64,000 nt of DNA, taken from contig NZ_CP024904.1 of assembly GCF_003330765.1 (NCBI RefSeq), positions 434,001 through 498,000 on the forward strand. Direction: 5' to 3'. The translations under genes were made by a program, and so were the position numbers. Positions within the stretch are counted from its first letter, which is position 1. The number at the start of each line of letters is the position of its first letter. Below the pieces are notes generated by a model. It was not told where the DNA came from and searched no databases. It was given only the letters and a program-made list of their open reading frames with translations. Below are positions 32,663-42,163 of this stretch, in pieces. Source of the DNA: Burkholderia pyrrocinia. GTDB taxonomy: Bacteria > Pseudomonadota > Gammaproteobacteria > Burkholderiales > Burkholderiaceae.

Positions 32663-35600
32663 TTACCACTGGTACGAGACGCCGGCGCCGTAGGTGCTAC
32701 CGTTGCCGCTGATGCCTACACCGAGCTTGGCCTTCAGACTGTCGCTGAACCGCACGGACACCCCGATTGCGGATGCTGCGTACCCTTGGTAGCTGCCGCC
32801 GCCGATCCCGACCGCGATCGTCTTCCCGGGATCTACCTCCGGAATCATGGTCAAAGCGGTTGCCGCAGCAATGCCCGAGTACGCACGACGCGCCACTTCA
32901 TTGACGGTCGACTGGACGCCCCAAAGCTGATTCATATTGGCGGCATCGGTGCCGTTGATCCCCGGTGCCACGTTCGTCAGTCGACGTTCATTGCCAGGAG
33001 ACCCGAACGAAACGGTATTCGGCGCCGAGGCCACCGACCCGGTGCCGATCGCGACGGAATTCGGTGCAGTTGCCGTGCTGCCTTGGCCCACCGCAGTCGT
33101 ATTGGCTCCGGAAGCGGTCGATCCTTGGCCCAATGCCGTCGAGTTGTCGCCCGTTGCAGATGCTGCCTGACCGTCGGCCTTGGAGTTGTTGCCCGACGCG
33201 ATCGCTCCTTGACCTTCTGCAGTCGAGTTCTGTCCCGAGGCCGTTGCGCCTTCACCCACCGCAGTCGAATTCGCACCCGACGCATTCGCACCCTGGCCAA
33301 CGGCTGTCGAGTTGGCGGCTGCAGAGGCGCTCGAACCGATAGCCGTACTGCCATCCGTCGTCTGAGTCTTGATCGACGTCAGCGGGGCAACCGCAGTCGA
33401 GAGTGAGGCCAGATTGGCGTCGGTCGTGGAAAGCCCGGTCGAAAGAGACGCGACATTGCTGCTTGTCGTGCTCAACCCCGTCGACAACGAACTGACGGTG
33501 GATGCCGTCGAGGTCGACAGCGACGTGATCGAACTCGTCGCCGACGACAGACCCGTGGACGTGGACGTCGACAGCGACGTCACCGCGCTGTTGGTCGTGC
33601 TTAGGCCGGTCGACAGCGAGCCAACGCTGGATGCTGTCGAAGTCGACAGCGACGTGATCGAGCTATTTGCACCCGCGATACCCGTCGACGCGGACGTCGA
33701 CAGCTGGTTCAGGTTGTTGGTAGTCGTGCTCAGGCCGGTCGAAAGCGAGCCGACGCTGGATGCCGTCGAGGTCGACAGCGACGTGATCGAGCTCGTCGCC
33801 GATGACAGACCCGTCGCCGCGGACGTCGACAGCGACGTCACCGCGCTGTTGGTCGTGCTCAGGCCGGTCGACAGCGAGCCAACGCTGGATGCCGTCGAAG
33901 TCGACAGCGAGTTCACGTTGCTGTTGGTCGTGCTCAAACCCGTCGACAACGAACCAACGCTCGATGCCGTCGAGGTCGACAGCGACTCCACGTTGCTATT
34001 CGTCGTGCTCAGGCCGGTCGACAGCGAACCAACGCTCGATGCCGTCGAAGTCGACAGCGACGTGATCGAACTCGTCGCCGACGAAAGACCAGTCGACAGC
34101 GAGCCGACGCTGGATGCCGTCGAGGTCGACAGCGAGTCCACGTTGCTATTCGTCGTGCTCAGCCCGGTTGACAGCGAACCGACGCTGGATGCCGTCGAAG
34201 TCGACAGCGACGTGATCGAACTCGTCGCCGACGAAAGACCCGTCGACGTGGACGTCGACAGCGAATCGACATTGCTGTTGGTCGTGCTCAGACCCGTCGA
34301 CAACGAACCGACGCCCGTCGACAGCGAGCCAACGCTGGATGCCGTCGAAGTCGACAGCGAGCTCACGTTGCTATTCGTCGTGCTCAGACCCGTCGACAAC
34401 GAACCGACGCCCGTCGACAGCGAGCCAACGCTGGACGCCGTCGAGGTCGACAGCGAGTCCACGTTGCTGTTCGTCGTGCTCAGGCCCGTCGACAGCGAAC
34501 CGACGCTCGATGCCGTCGAGGTCGACAGCGAGTTCACGTTGCTGTTCGTCGTGCTCAGGCCCGTCGACAGCGAACCAACGCTCGATGCCGTCGAAGTCGA
34601 CAGCGAGTTCACGTTGCTGTTCGTCGTGCTCAGGCCCGTCGACAGCGAACCAACGCTCGATGCCGTCGAAGTCGACAGCGAGTCCACGTTGCTATTCGTC
34701 GTGCTCAGACCCGTCGACAACGAACCGACGCCCGTCGACAGCGAACCAACGCTGGATGCCGTCGAGGTCGACAGCGAGCTCACGTTGCTATTCGTCGTGC
34801 TCAGACCCGTCGACAACGAACCAACGCTGGATGCCGTCGAAGTCGACAGCGACGTGATCGAGCTCGTCGCCGACGAAAGACCCGTCGACGTGGACGTCGA
34901 CAGCGAATCGACATTGCTGTTGGTCGTGCTCAGACCAGTCGACAGCGAGTTCACGTTGCTGTTGGTCGTGCTCAAACCCGTCGACAGCGAGCCCACGTTG
35001 CTGTTCGTCGTGCTCAGGCCCGTCGACAGCGAACCGACGCTCGATGCCGTCGAGGTCGACAGCGACGTGATCGAACTCGTCGCCGACGAAAGACCCGTCG
35101 ACGTGGACGTCGACAGCGAATCGACATTGCTGTTGGTCGTACTCAGACCCGTCGAAAGCGAACCAACGCTGGACGCCGTCGAGGTCGACAGCGAGCTCAC
35201 GTTGCTATTCGTCGTGCTCAGCCCCGTCGACAGCGAACCGACGCTGGATGCCGTCGAAGTCGACAGCGACGTGATCGAACTCGTCGCCGACGAAAGACCC
35301 GTCGACGTGGACGTCGACAGCGAATCGACATTGCTGTTGGTCGTGCTCAGACCCGTCGAAAGCGAACCAACGCTGGACGCCGTCGAGGTCGACAGCGAGC
35401 TCACGTTGCTATTCGTCGTGCTCAGACCCGTCGACAACGAACCGACGCCCGTCGACAGCGAGCCAACGCTGGATGCCGTCGAAGTCGACAGCGAGCTCAC
35501 GTTGCTGTTGGTCGTGCTCAAACCCGTCGACAGCGAACCAACGCTGGATGCCGTCGAAGTCGACAGCGAGTTCACGTTGCTGTTGGTCGTGCTCAAACCC

Positions 35601-37564
35601 GTCGACAGCGAACCAACGCTCGATGCCGTCGAGGTCGACAGCGAGTTCACGTTGCTGTTCGTCGTGCTCAGGCCCGTCGACAGCGAACCAACGCTCGATG
35701 CCGTCGAAGTCGACAGCGAGTCCACGTTGCTATTCGTCGTGCTCAGACCCGTCGACAACGAACCGACGCTGGATGCCGTCGAAGTCGACAGCGACGTGAT
35801 CGAGCTCGTCGCCGACGAAAGACCCGTCGACGTGGACGTCGACAGCGAATCGACATTGCTGTTCGTCGTGCTCAGACCCGTCGACAGCGAACCGACGCTG
35901 GACGCCGTCGAGGTCGACAGCGAGTTCACGTTGCTGTTGGTCGTGCTCAAACCCGTCGACAGCGAACCAACGCTCGATGCCGTCGAAGTCGACAGCGAAT
36001 CGACATTGCTGTTGGTCGAGCTCAGACCCGTGGACAACGACGTCACACCGCTTTGCGCCGTGCTGATCCCGGTCGAGGCCGACGTCGACAACGACGTTAC
36101 CGAGCTATTGGTCGAACTCAGGCCAGTGGACAACGACGTCACACCACTTTGCGCCGTGCTGATGCCCGTCGAGGCCGACGTCGACAGCGACGTTACCGAA
36201 CTATTGGTCGAACTCAGGCCCGTGGACAACGACGTCACACCACTTTGCGCCGTGCTGATGCCCGTCGAGGCCGACGTCGACAGCGACGTTACCGAACTAT
36301 TGGTCGAACTCAGGCCCGTGGACAGCGACGTCACACCGCTTTGTGCCGTGCTGATGCCCGTCGAAGCCGACGTCGACAACGACGACACCGAGCTATTGGT
36401 CGTGCTCAGGCCCGTGGACAGCGACGTCACGCCACTTTGCGCCGTACTGATGCCGGTCGAAGCCGACGTCGACAGCGAGGTTACCGAACTATTGGTCGAG
36501 CTCAGGCCCGTCGACAGCGACGTCACACCACTTTGCGCCGTGCTGATGCCCGTCGAAGCCGATGTCGACAGCGAGGTTACCGAACTATTGGTCGTGCTCA
36601 GACCCGTGGACAGCGACGTCACGCCACTTTGCGCCGTGCTGATGCCCGTCGAAGCCGACGTCGACAGCGACGACACCGAGCTATTGGTCGAGCTCAGCCC
36701 CGTGGACAGTGACGTCACACCACTCTGCGCCGTGCTGATGCCCGTCGAAGCCGACGTCGACAGCGACGACACCGAGCTATTGGTCGAGCTCAGCCCCGTG
36801 GACAACGACGTCACACCACTTTGCGCCGTGCTGATGCCCGTCGAAGCCGACGTCGACAGCGACGACACCGAGCTATTGGTCGAGCTCAGCCCCGTGGACA
36901 ACGACGTCACACCACTTTGCGCCGTGCTGATGCCCGTCGAAGCCGATGTCGACAGCGAGGTTACCGAACTATTGGTCGTGCTCAGACCCGTGGACAGTGA
37001 CGTCACACCACTCTGCGCCGTGCTGATGCCCGTCGAGGCCGACGTCGACAGAGTATAGAGTTGAGAGCCGTTCACGGCGTTAGTACTCGTCGCGCTTATC
37101 GCGCCAGCTGCCACCCCGTTAAGCAGAACACCGCCCGCGACGTTCGCCATGGTCAAAACATTGCCGCTCGAGTTACCCGAAGTCGAACCGCCAGGCCGGA
37201 AATATATGAGACCGGTGTCCGCACTGACTTCGACCATCGTTCCGCCAGAATCCATAGAGACAAAAGTGCCGGAATTGCCGTAGGAGCCGACTATAGGTGT
37301 GCCAATAGGTCCACTGCAGTAATTCAGGCCCCCGGTATTAGTATAATTTTCACATGTGGTCCCATTGTTTACGGCGATCCCGGGCTGCACTGCCGCCTGC
37401 GCCTCCGACATGAAAGCGCCTCCGCCAAAGAAAACCAATGCGCCCAAAGCAACCGCAGCGGCAACTTTACTTTTACTCGGCTTTCCTCTCGCCGCATCAT
37501 TTTCCGAGGCTGCGACCCAAGCGCCAAGCGCTTCGTTCCAAATGGTTTTGTAGCACTTATTCAT
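32663..37564 (-). CDS. Trimeric autotransporter adhesin with repetitive Ser/Thr-rich stalk
   Basis: A 1633-residue type Vc secretion adhesin, expected as a trimer in the outer membrane. It starts with an ESPR extended signal peptide (MNKCYKTIWNEALGAWVAAS) and a hydrophobic signal core ending near AQAA. About residues 170-520 are eleven 32-residue repeats (ISTAQSGVTSLSTGLS type). About residues 520-1360 are 25-residue repeats (LSTSTASSVGSLSTGLS type) with variants. About residues 1400-1520 are YadA-like head repeats (NSTAVGQGA type). Then come a neck (NERRLTNVAPGINGTDAANM) and a YadA anchor ending in SYQW. Placing the head-like repeats near the membrane rather than at the tip is unusual. The ATG at 37564 has a GGGAAG site. 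Neighbouring DUF2827 genes may glycosylate it. Confidence 0.92.
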   Translation of the reverse strand: MNKCYKTIWNEALGAWVAASENDAARGKPSKSKVAAAVALGALVFFGGGAFMSEAQAAVQPGIAVNNGTTCENYTNTGGLNYCSGPIGTPIVGSYGNSGTFVSMDSGGTMVEVSADTGLIYFRPGGSTSGNSSGNVLTMANVAGGVLLNGVAAGAISATSTNAVNGSQLYTLSTSASTGISTAQSGVTSLSTGLSTTNSSVTSLSTSASTGISTAQSGVTSLSTGLSSTNSSVSSLSTSASTGISTAQSGVTSLSTGLSSTNSSVSSLSTSASTGISTAQSGVTSLSTGLSSTNSSVSSLSTSASTGISTAQSGVTSLSTGLSTTNSSVTSLSTSASTGISTAQSGVTSLSTGLSSTNSSVTSLSTSASTGISTAQSGVTSLSTGLSTTNSSVSSLSTSASTGISTAQSGVTSLSTGLSSTNSSVTSLSTSASTGISTAQSGVTSLSTGLSSTNSSVTSLSTSASTGISTAQSGVTSLSTGLSSTNSSVTSLSTSASTGISTAQSGVTSLSTGLSSTNSNVDSLSTSTASSVGSLSTGLSTTNSNVNSLSTSTASSVGSLSTGLSTTNSNVDSLSTSTSTGLSSATSSITSLSTSTASSVGSLSTGLSTTNSNVDSLSTSTASSVGSLSTGLSTTNSNVNSLSTSTASSVGSLSTGLSTTNSNVNSLSTSTASSVGSLSTGLSTTNSNVSSLSTSTASSVGSLSTGVGSLSTGLSTTNSNVSSLSTSTASSVGSLSTGLSTTNSNVDSLSTSTSTGLSSATSSITSLSTSTASSVGSLSTGLSTTNSNVSSLSTSTASSVGSLSTGLSTTNSNVDSLSTSTSTGLSSATSSITSLSTSTASSVGSLSTGLSTTNSNVGSLSTGLSTTNSNVNSLSTGLSTTNSNVDSLSTSTSTGLSSATSSITSLSTSTASSVGSLSTGLSTTNSNVSSLSTSTASSVGSLSTGVGSLSTGLSTTNSNVDSLSTSTASSVGSLSTGLSTTNSNVNSLSTSTASSVGSLSTGLSTTNSNVNSLSTSTASSVGSLSTGLSTTNSNVDSLSTSTASSVGSLSTGVGSLSTGLSTTNSNVSSLSTSTASSVGSLSTGVGSLSTGLSTTNSNVDSLSTSTSTGLSSATSSITSLSTSTASSVGSLSTGLSTTNSNVDSLSTSTASSVGSLSTGLSSATSSITSLSTSTASSVGSLSTGLSTTNSNVESLSTSTASSVGSLSTGLSTTNSNVNSLSTSTASSVGSLSTGLSTTNSAVTSLSTSAATGLSSATSSITSLSTSTASSVGSLSTGLSTTTNNLNQLSTSASTGIAGANSSITSLSTSTASSVGSLSTGLSTTNSAVTSLSTSTSTGLSSATSSITSLSTSTASTVSSLSTGLSTTSSNVASLSTGLSTTDANLASLSTAVAPLTSIKTQTTDGSTAIGSSASAAANSTAVGQGANASGANSTAVGEGATASGQNSTAEGQGAIASGNNSKADGQAASATGDNSTALGQGSTASGANTTAVGQGSTATAPNSVAIGTGSVASAPNTVSFGSPGNERRLTNVAPGINGTDAANMNQLWGVQSTVNEVARRAYSGIAAATALTMIPEVDPGKTIAVGIGGGSYQGYAASAIGVSVRFSDSLKAKLGVGISGNGSTYGAGVSYQW
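33480..36000. repeat. 75-bp tandem repeats encoding the adhesin stalk, class 2
   Basis: Units of 75 bp (25 residues, 14 of them Ser or Thr) with scattered variants that insert SSATSSIT-type units or a duplicated VGSLSTG. Units are close to identical, so copy number is prone to change and misassembly. Borders are approximate. Confidence 0.85.
36000..37056. repeat. 96-bp tandem repeats encoding the adhesin stalk, class 1
   Basis: Eleven units of 96 bp, each encoding 32 residues of which 19 are Ser or Thr. Adjacent units differ only at a few third-codon positions and an S/T alternation. Borders are approximate. Confidence 0.88.
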
Positions 37565-37919
37565 TTAACTTCCCCGCTTAAATCAGCGCCCGGCGCAATT
37601 TGTTAATTAATGTAAAAAATCAATTAAACTTATGAAGAAGAACAAGAACGACCGATCTCATAAAGTCGGCTTGACCGATTGAGATTTCCAGACAATCTTG
37701 CTTTGGGATGGATTATGAAATCCGCGACAACAGGGAAACTGAACAAATGTCACACGCACCTGGAGCGTGTTCACATTAATTTCACGGACGATGGACAACC
37801 AATATTCATATGATTGCCGCGGATACTCGAACAGAGGTGGCCGAGTGAATTCGGACCGCCAGATAAGCGGGTCGACCCGGGCCTGAGCCAGCGACAATGC
37901 CTGCAAAGGAACCCAAAAA
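37565..37919. other. Promoter region of the adhesin and edge of the IS remnant
   Basis: 355 bp with no gene. The left 100 bp is very AT-rich and should carry the adhesin promoter. I could not identify a clean IS terminal inverted repeat on the right side. Confidence 0.45.
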
Positions 37920-38730
37920 ATGACGAAGAGAACCCGACGGACGCACTCAGCGGCGTTCAAAGCGAAGGTGGCGCTGGCAGCAGTCAAAGGCGAGCGGACG
38001 CTGGCCGAACTGGCGCCGCAGTTCGATGTGCATCCGAACTGTGCATCCGAGCCAGATCACTGAATGGAAGCGGCAGTTGCAGGAACGCGCGGCAGACGTA
38101 TTCAGTACGGCTGGCACGCCGTCAAGCGAGCCGCCGGTGGACCTGAAGGCGCTGCATGTCAAGATCAGCCAGTTGACCCTGGAGAACGATTTTTTAGAAG
38201 GCGCGCTCCCCAAGGCGGGATTGCTGAGCGCAAAGCGATAACCGACCGTACGCATGTGCTGTCGGTTTCGCAGCAGGTCCGGCTGGTCTGCATCGCGAGA
38301 TCGAGCGGGTCATCCAGGCGTGAGCACTCGACACGACGTACGATCCGATGGCGCGCGGCTTCGTGTATCTGACAGCGGTGGTGGACTGGGCAAGCCGCAA
38401 AACCCTCGCGCACCGGGTCGTCATCACGCTGGAAGCCGTGCATGCCGTCGAGGCGCTGGAAGAGGCGTCCGCCCGCTACGGGCTGCCCGACATTGTGAAC
38501 ACCGATCGGGGTAGCCAGTTCACGGCGAACACGTTCATCGATGCCGTGCTGGGCCGAGGTATCCGGCTGTCGATGGACGGCAAGGGAAGCTGGCGCGACA
38601 ACGTATTCGTCGAACGGGTGTGGCGCAGCGTCAAGTACGAAGAGGTCTACCTGAAAGCATACGAGTCGGTCAGCCATGCCCGGCGCTCCATCGGCAAGCA
38701 TATCGAGCTGTACAACCGGACTCAGCGACC
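37920..38730 (+). mobile_element. Decayed IS3-family insertion sequence (orfA and part of orfB)
   Basis: orfA starts at 37920 behind AAGGA and reads [20 protein letters not shown], a typical IS3-family helix-turn-helix protein. A 13-bp tandem duplication (38027-38039 and 38040-38052, one mismatch) shifts its frame; the rest continues as [16 protein letters not shown] to a stop at 38241. orfB keeps its first residues, then has lost a block, and resumes at MARGFVYLTAVVDWASRK with NTDRGSQFT and VERVWRSVKYEEVYL, that is, the D, D and E of the DDE transposase. The C-terminus diverges soon after SIGKHIELYN near 38720. It cannot make active transposase. It marks the right border of the adhesin island. 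Confidence 0.82.
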
Positions 38731-39223
38731 AGAAGTTTCCGCCATCGCGTCTGTGCGGCCACCGCACAAACAAAGGCGACGTTCGTGCCCCCGGTGTCGC
38801 GCTGCCGACAGTAGCCACGACACTTTCCATTGCGGAATTAAAGACTTCAATGTCATTACGCCACTCGACGAATCGAACCGGTTGTCGATGAAATTCCGAT
38901 AATGCTGCGCTGGCCCCCTTCCATTTGTCCGACACATGCTGCTTCTCGGTGACGAACGACTATAAGAGGACCGCTTTCCGAGCGCCAACGATCTCTCAGA
39001 TGCGGAATTGTTTTCCCGCATATGGAATCAGACCAATGACCAGCGAGGCCGCCTCCATCGCGAATTGCGATCAGCACGCTCGACTCATGCGATGCATTCG
39101 GTGGCGGCCAGTCCGCACGTGAACTAGTGTTGAGGTTCGCATCGTCCGCATCGTTCGCAACAGCAGATTGCGCGCACTGGATACGGCGATGCCGCCCCCC
39201 CATTCCTTTCCAATAACGTCCTT
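38731..39223. other. Interval between IS remnant and phosphonate genes
   Basis: About 490 bp with no supported gene; short frames have no ribosome sites or family features. It should contain the promoter of the phosphonopyruvate hydrolase gene at its right end. Confidence 0.4.
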
Positions 39224-40096
39224 ATGAGCAAAGCAAAACAACTTCGTGACCGCGTGGCCGAATCCGGCCTGGCCCACATCATGGCCACACACAGTCCGCT
39301 TTCCGCCATCCTGGCCGAGGAAGCCGGATTCGACGGACTGTGGGCGTCCGGCTTCGAGCTTTCCGCGCTGTTCGGTTTGCCGGACATGAGCTTGATTTCG
39401 ATGACGCAGCATCTCGACATGTTGCGCGCGATTGCCGCGCGCTCGTCGTTGCCGATCGTCGCGGATATCGATACCGGCTACGGCAACGCCATCAACGTCA
39501 TTCACGCCATTGCAGAGTACGAACGCGCTGGCGCAGCCGCGGTCGTAATCGAGGACAAGACGTTTCCGAAGGTCACGAGCCTCGCCACCGGTGGCCGCCA
39601 GGAATTGCTGCGCACGGAGGAATTCGAAGGCAAGATCCAGGCCGCCGTCGCGACACGCGGCGATCCGGACTTCCTGGTCATCGCCCGAACAGAGGCACTG
39701 ATCGCGGGCCTTGGCGAAGCGGAGGCATTGAAGCGCGCCCGAGCGTATGAACGCGCCGGTGCGGACATGATCCTCGTTCATTCGAAACAGAAAGATCCTG
39801 CGGAAATCGAGCACTTCGCGCGCGCGTGGAATGGCGATGTCCCGCTCGTTCTCGTACCGAATGCCTACCCGGAACTCGACGCCCAACGTATCAAGGCACT
39901 CGGCAACGTCCGAATGGTCATCTACGGGAACTACGGCATCCGGGCTGCGGCAACCGCCATGCAACAGACGTTCCGCCGCATCGTTGCGGATGGCGGTGTA
40001 CAGCATGTCCATCAGGACATCATCGCGGTCGACGAGATTTTCCGCCTGCAGGGTATGGACGCCATCCACGCGCAGGAATCTCGCTTCCTGCGCTGA
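39224..40096 (+). CDS. palA: Phosphonopyruvate hydrolase (PEP mutase/isocitrate lyase superfamily)
   Basis: A 290-residue enzyme expected to cleave the C-P bond of phosphonopyruvate to pyruvate and phosphate. It has the superfamily metal site (ADIDTGYGNAIN, Asp81 and Asp83) and the gating-loop motif EDKTFPKVTSL at residues 110-120. PEP mutases normally have Asn in the last part of this loop (EDKxFPKxNS), whereas the characterised Variovorax Pal2 phosphonopyruvate hydrolase has Thr118; here position 118 is Thr, and the total length of 290 also agrees. This points to hydrolase rather than mutase. An aminotransferase and LysR regulator follow the ABC transporter, matching the palA-palB-palR set of phosphonoalanine degraders. 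The mutase alternative is less likely. Confidence 0.82.
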   Translation: MSKAKQLRDRVAESGLAHIMATHSPLSAILAEEAGFDGLWASGFELSALFGLPDMSLISMTQHLDMLRAIAARSSLPIVADIDTGYGNAINVIHAIAEYERAGAAAVVIEDKTFPKVTSLATGGRQELLRTEEFEGKIQAAVATRGDPDFLVIARTEALIAGLGEAEALKRARAYERAGADMILVHSKQKDPAEIEHFARAWNGDVPLVLVPNAYPELDAQRIKALGNVRMVIYGNYGIRAAATAMQQTFRRIVADGGVQHVHQDIIAVDEIFRLQGMDAIHAQESRFLR

Positions 40097-40108
40097 CGGC
40101 AATGCACC

Positions 40109-40133
40109 GGCGCATATCGATTCGATATGCGCC
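40109..40133. repeat. Long palindrome between the hydrolase and ABC transporter genes
   Basis: GGCGCATATCGA (40109-40120) and TCGATATGCGCC (40122-40133) form a perfect 12-bp dyad around one base, 12 bp after the hydrolase stop. It has no T-run; it could be a processing or terminator hairpin, or an operator. The rest of the 418-bp gap to the binding-protein gene shows nothing coding. Confidence 0.6.
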
Positions 40134-40514
40134 CTACTCGCGAACGCGCACGCACCCAGTCGCAATCGCAACACGCACGACATGCACGGCTGTCAGTTGA
40201 CCCATTGCATCAACCGACACATCTGACCCGATTCGTTTCCCGACCGTCGGGCAAACGCGCGGCACGACTCCCCCTCTATCCCTCCCGAAAGATCAGCGGA
40301 CCGAGCGATTCGGTTCGCCGATTGGTCACGCAGCCGTCCCCTGCATGGACGCCCTCGCGCCGTTTCGATCCATCGGCAAACGCATCTCAACAATCGATTT
40401 ATTCGATGGATTTCATCGGAGTGTCGCCATCGGATTCCTATAATCCGGCCCGATTGAGTAACCGATCCATCGAAAAAACGCATTTCTTCTGACGAACAAA
40501 TCAAGGGAAAGATC

Positions 40515-42056
40515 ATGTCGAACAGACGAGCATTCCTCAAGACCGGCATCGCCGTCGGCGCGGCGGCACTCGCCCCCGCCCTTGCCGGCGCGGCGACCGA
40601 TACGCGCCGCCAGCTGCGAGTGGGCATGTCGCGATATCCGGTCCAGATCGATCCGGTGATGCTGAACGACACGGCAACACGACGCGTGTCGACATCCATG
40701 TTCGATACGCTGATTGCCTTCGACCATGCGAACAAGATGCGGCTGAAGCCGGCGCTCGCCACGAGTTGGCAACGCGTCGGTCCCGACGCGCTGCGCGTGA
40801 ATCTGCGCAAGGGCGTGCGCTTTCACGACGGCGGCGAGATGACCGCGGCCGACGTCGCCTTCAGTCTGAGTCCCGAGCGTCTACTTGGGCCCAAGCGCGC
40901 CGGGCAGACGGTCGCCATGCAGACGCTGCAGCCGATCGCAGGTGTTGACATCATCGACGATCACACGGTCGTGGTGCGAACGTCCGGGCCGGATTTGCTG
41001 CTTGAACAACGACTCGCAGGATGGTCCTCCGAGATCGTCAGCAAGCGCGCCTTCAACGCAGCCGGCTCGTGGGCAAAGTGGCTCGAGGCGCCGGTTGGTA
41101 CTGGCGCCTATGCGATCGTGTCAAAGCGAACGGACGTAGCGGTCAAGTTGAAGGCCTTCGACGATCACTGGGCGGGCCGGCCGCCGTTCAAGACGATCGA
41201 TTTCATGATCATCCCCGAAGCGTCGAGCCGCGTGAATGCACTATTGGCGGGCGACGTGGACATCATTACGGATGTGGCGCCCGACCAGTTCTCGACGGTA
41301 CGCGGCAATTCAGCCACGGAGATTGCCGGGGGCGCTGTCCAGAATATTCGGTCGCTGGCCATCGACACGACAGGGCCCGTCCTTCGGGATGCCCGCATTC
41401 GTCGCGCGATGAGCCTCGCGATCGACCGCAAACTGCTCATCGATTCGCTGTGGGAGGGGCGGCTGTCCGTGCCGCGCGGCTGGCAGTTTGCGTCGTTCGG
41501 CGACTACTTCGTCGCGGAGCACCCGGCGGTCAAATACGATCCGGCCGCCGCGAAGAAATTGTTGGCGGAAGCCAAGTACACCGGCACGCCGATCTCGTAC
41601 CGCCTGCTGAACGACTACTACCCGAATCAGGTGTCAGGTGCGCAGGCCATGATCGCGATGTGGAAAAGCGTCGGCCTGAATGTGGAAATTCACATGATGG
41701 AGAATTTCTCGCAGATCCAGAAAGCACCGATCAACGCGATCTACGACAACTCGACCACGGCCACTCTGCAGGATCACATGGGTTGCCCGTGGCGCGTGTT
41801 CGGCCCACAAGGCGAGTTGACTACCCTGCACGAGTGGTCGAACAAGGCCTATATGGATCTCGGCCGACAGGCCCAGAGCACGCCCGACAAAACGCAGAGG
41901 CGGCAAGCCGTCGCCAACATGCTGGATATCCTCGACAACGACATGCCGGCGATCATCCTGCATGCCTCCGGGCAGTTTTATGGCAAGCGCAAGGACATCA
42001 ACTGGCGCACCGGCCAGACGCTCGACATGAACTTCGGGCCCGGTTGGACTGCTTGA
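40515..42056 (+). CDS. ABC transporter substrate-binding protein, family 5 (Tat-exported)
   Basis: A 513-residue periplasmic binding protein of the peptide/nickel (DppA/OppA, family 5) class. The N-terminus has a twin-arginine signal (NRRAFLKTGIAVGAAALA) ending near AGA. Typical segments are LRVNLRKGVRFHDGGEMTAADVAFS and RIRRAMSLAIDRK. AAGGGA precedes the ATG. It is the first gene of a five-gene transporter operon that ends with an aminotransferase, in the phosphonopyruvate hydrolase cluster; family 5 proteins bind peptides, amino-acid-like molecules or nickel. A natural suggestion is uptake of phosphonoalanine or peptides containing it, but the ligand cannot be read from sequence. Confidence 0.88.
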   Translation: MSNRRAFLKTGIAVGAAALAPALAGAATDTRRQLRVGMSRYPVQIDPVMLNDTATRRVSTSMFDTLIAFDHANKMRLKPALATSWQRVGPDALRVNLRKGVRFHDGGEMTAADVAFSLSPERLLGPKRAGQTVAMQTLQPIAGVDIIDDHTVVVRTSGPDLLLEQRLAGWSSEIVSKRAFNAAGSWAKWLEAPVGTGAYAIVSKRTDVAVKLKAFDDHWAGRPPFKTIDFMIIPEASSRVNALLAGDVDIITDVAPDQFSTVRGNSATEIAGGAVQNIRSLAIDTTGPVLRDARIRRAMSLAIDRKLLIDSLWEGRLSVPRGWQFASFGDYFVAEHPAVKYDPAAAKKLLAEAKYTGTPISYRLLNDYYPNQVSGAQAMIAMWKSVGLNVEIHMMENFSQIQKAPINAIYDNSTTATLQDHMGCPWRVFGPQGELTTLHEWSNKAYMDLGRQAQSTPDKTQRRQAVANMLDILDNDMPAIILHASGQFYGKRKDINWRTGQTLDMNFGPGWTA

Positions 42057-42163
42057 CCGGTGCACGAACGCCACGCAAGACGGCGCCGAGCGGATACCGG
42101 CAGCCCGCTTGCGTGGCCGACGTCAGTCCGGCGAAAAAACCTCGCATACATGGAGTCAAACGC

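Noticed and set aside
33369..37058. A 1229-codon open frame on the plus strand, antisense to the adhesin
   Set aside because: It mirrors the 75- and 96-bp repeats of the adhesin, has monotonous Val/Asp/Glu composition and no ribosome site, and follows from the codon bias of the repeats.
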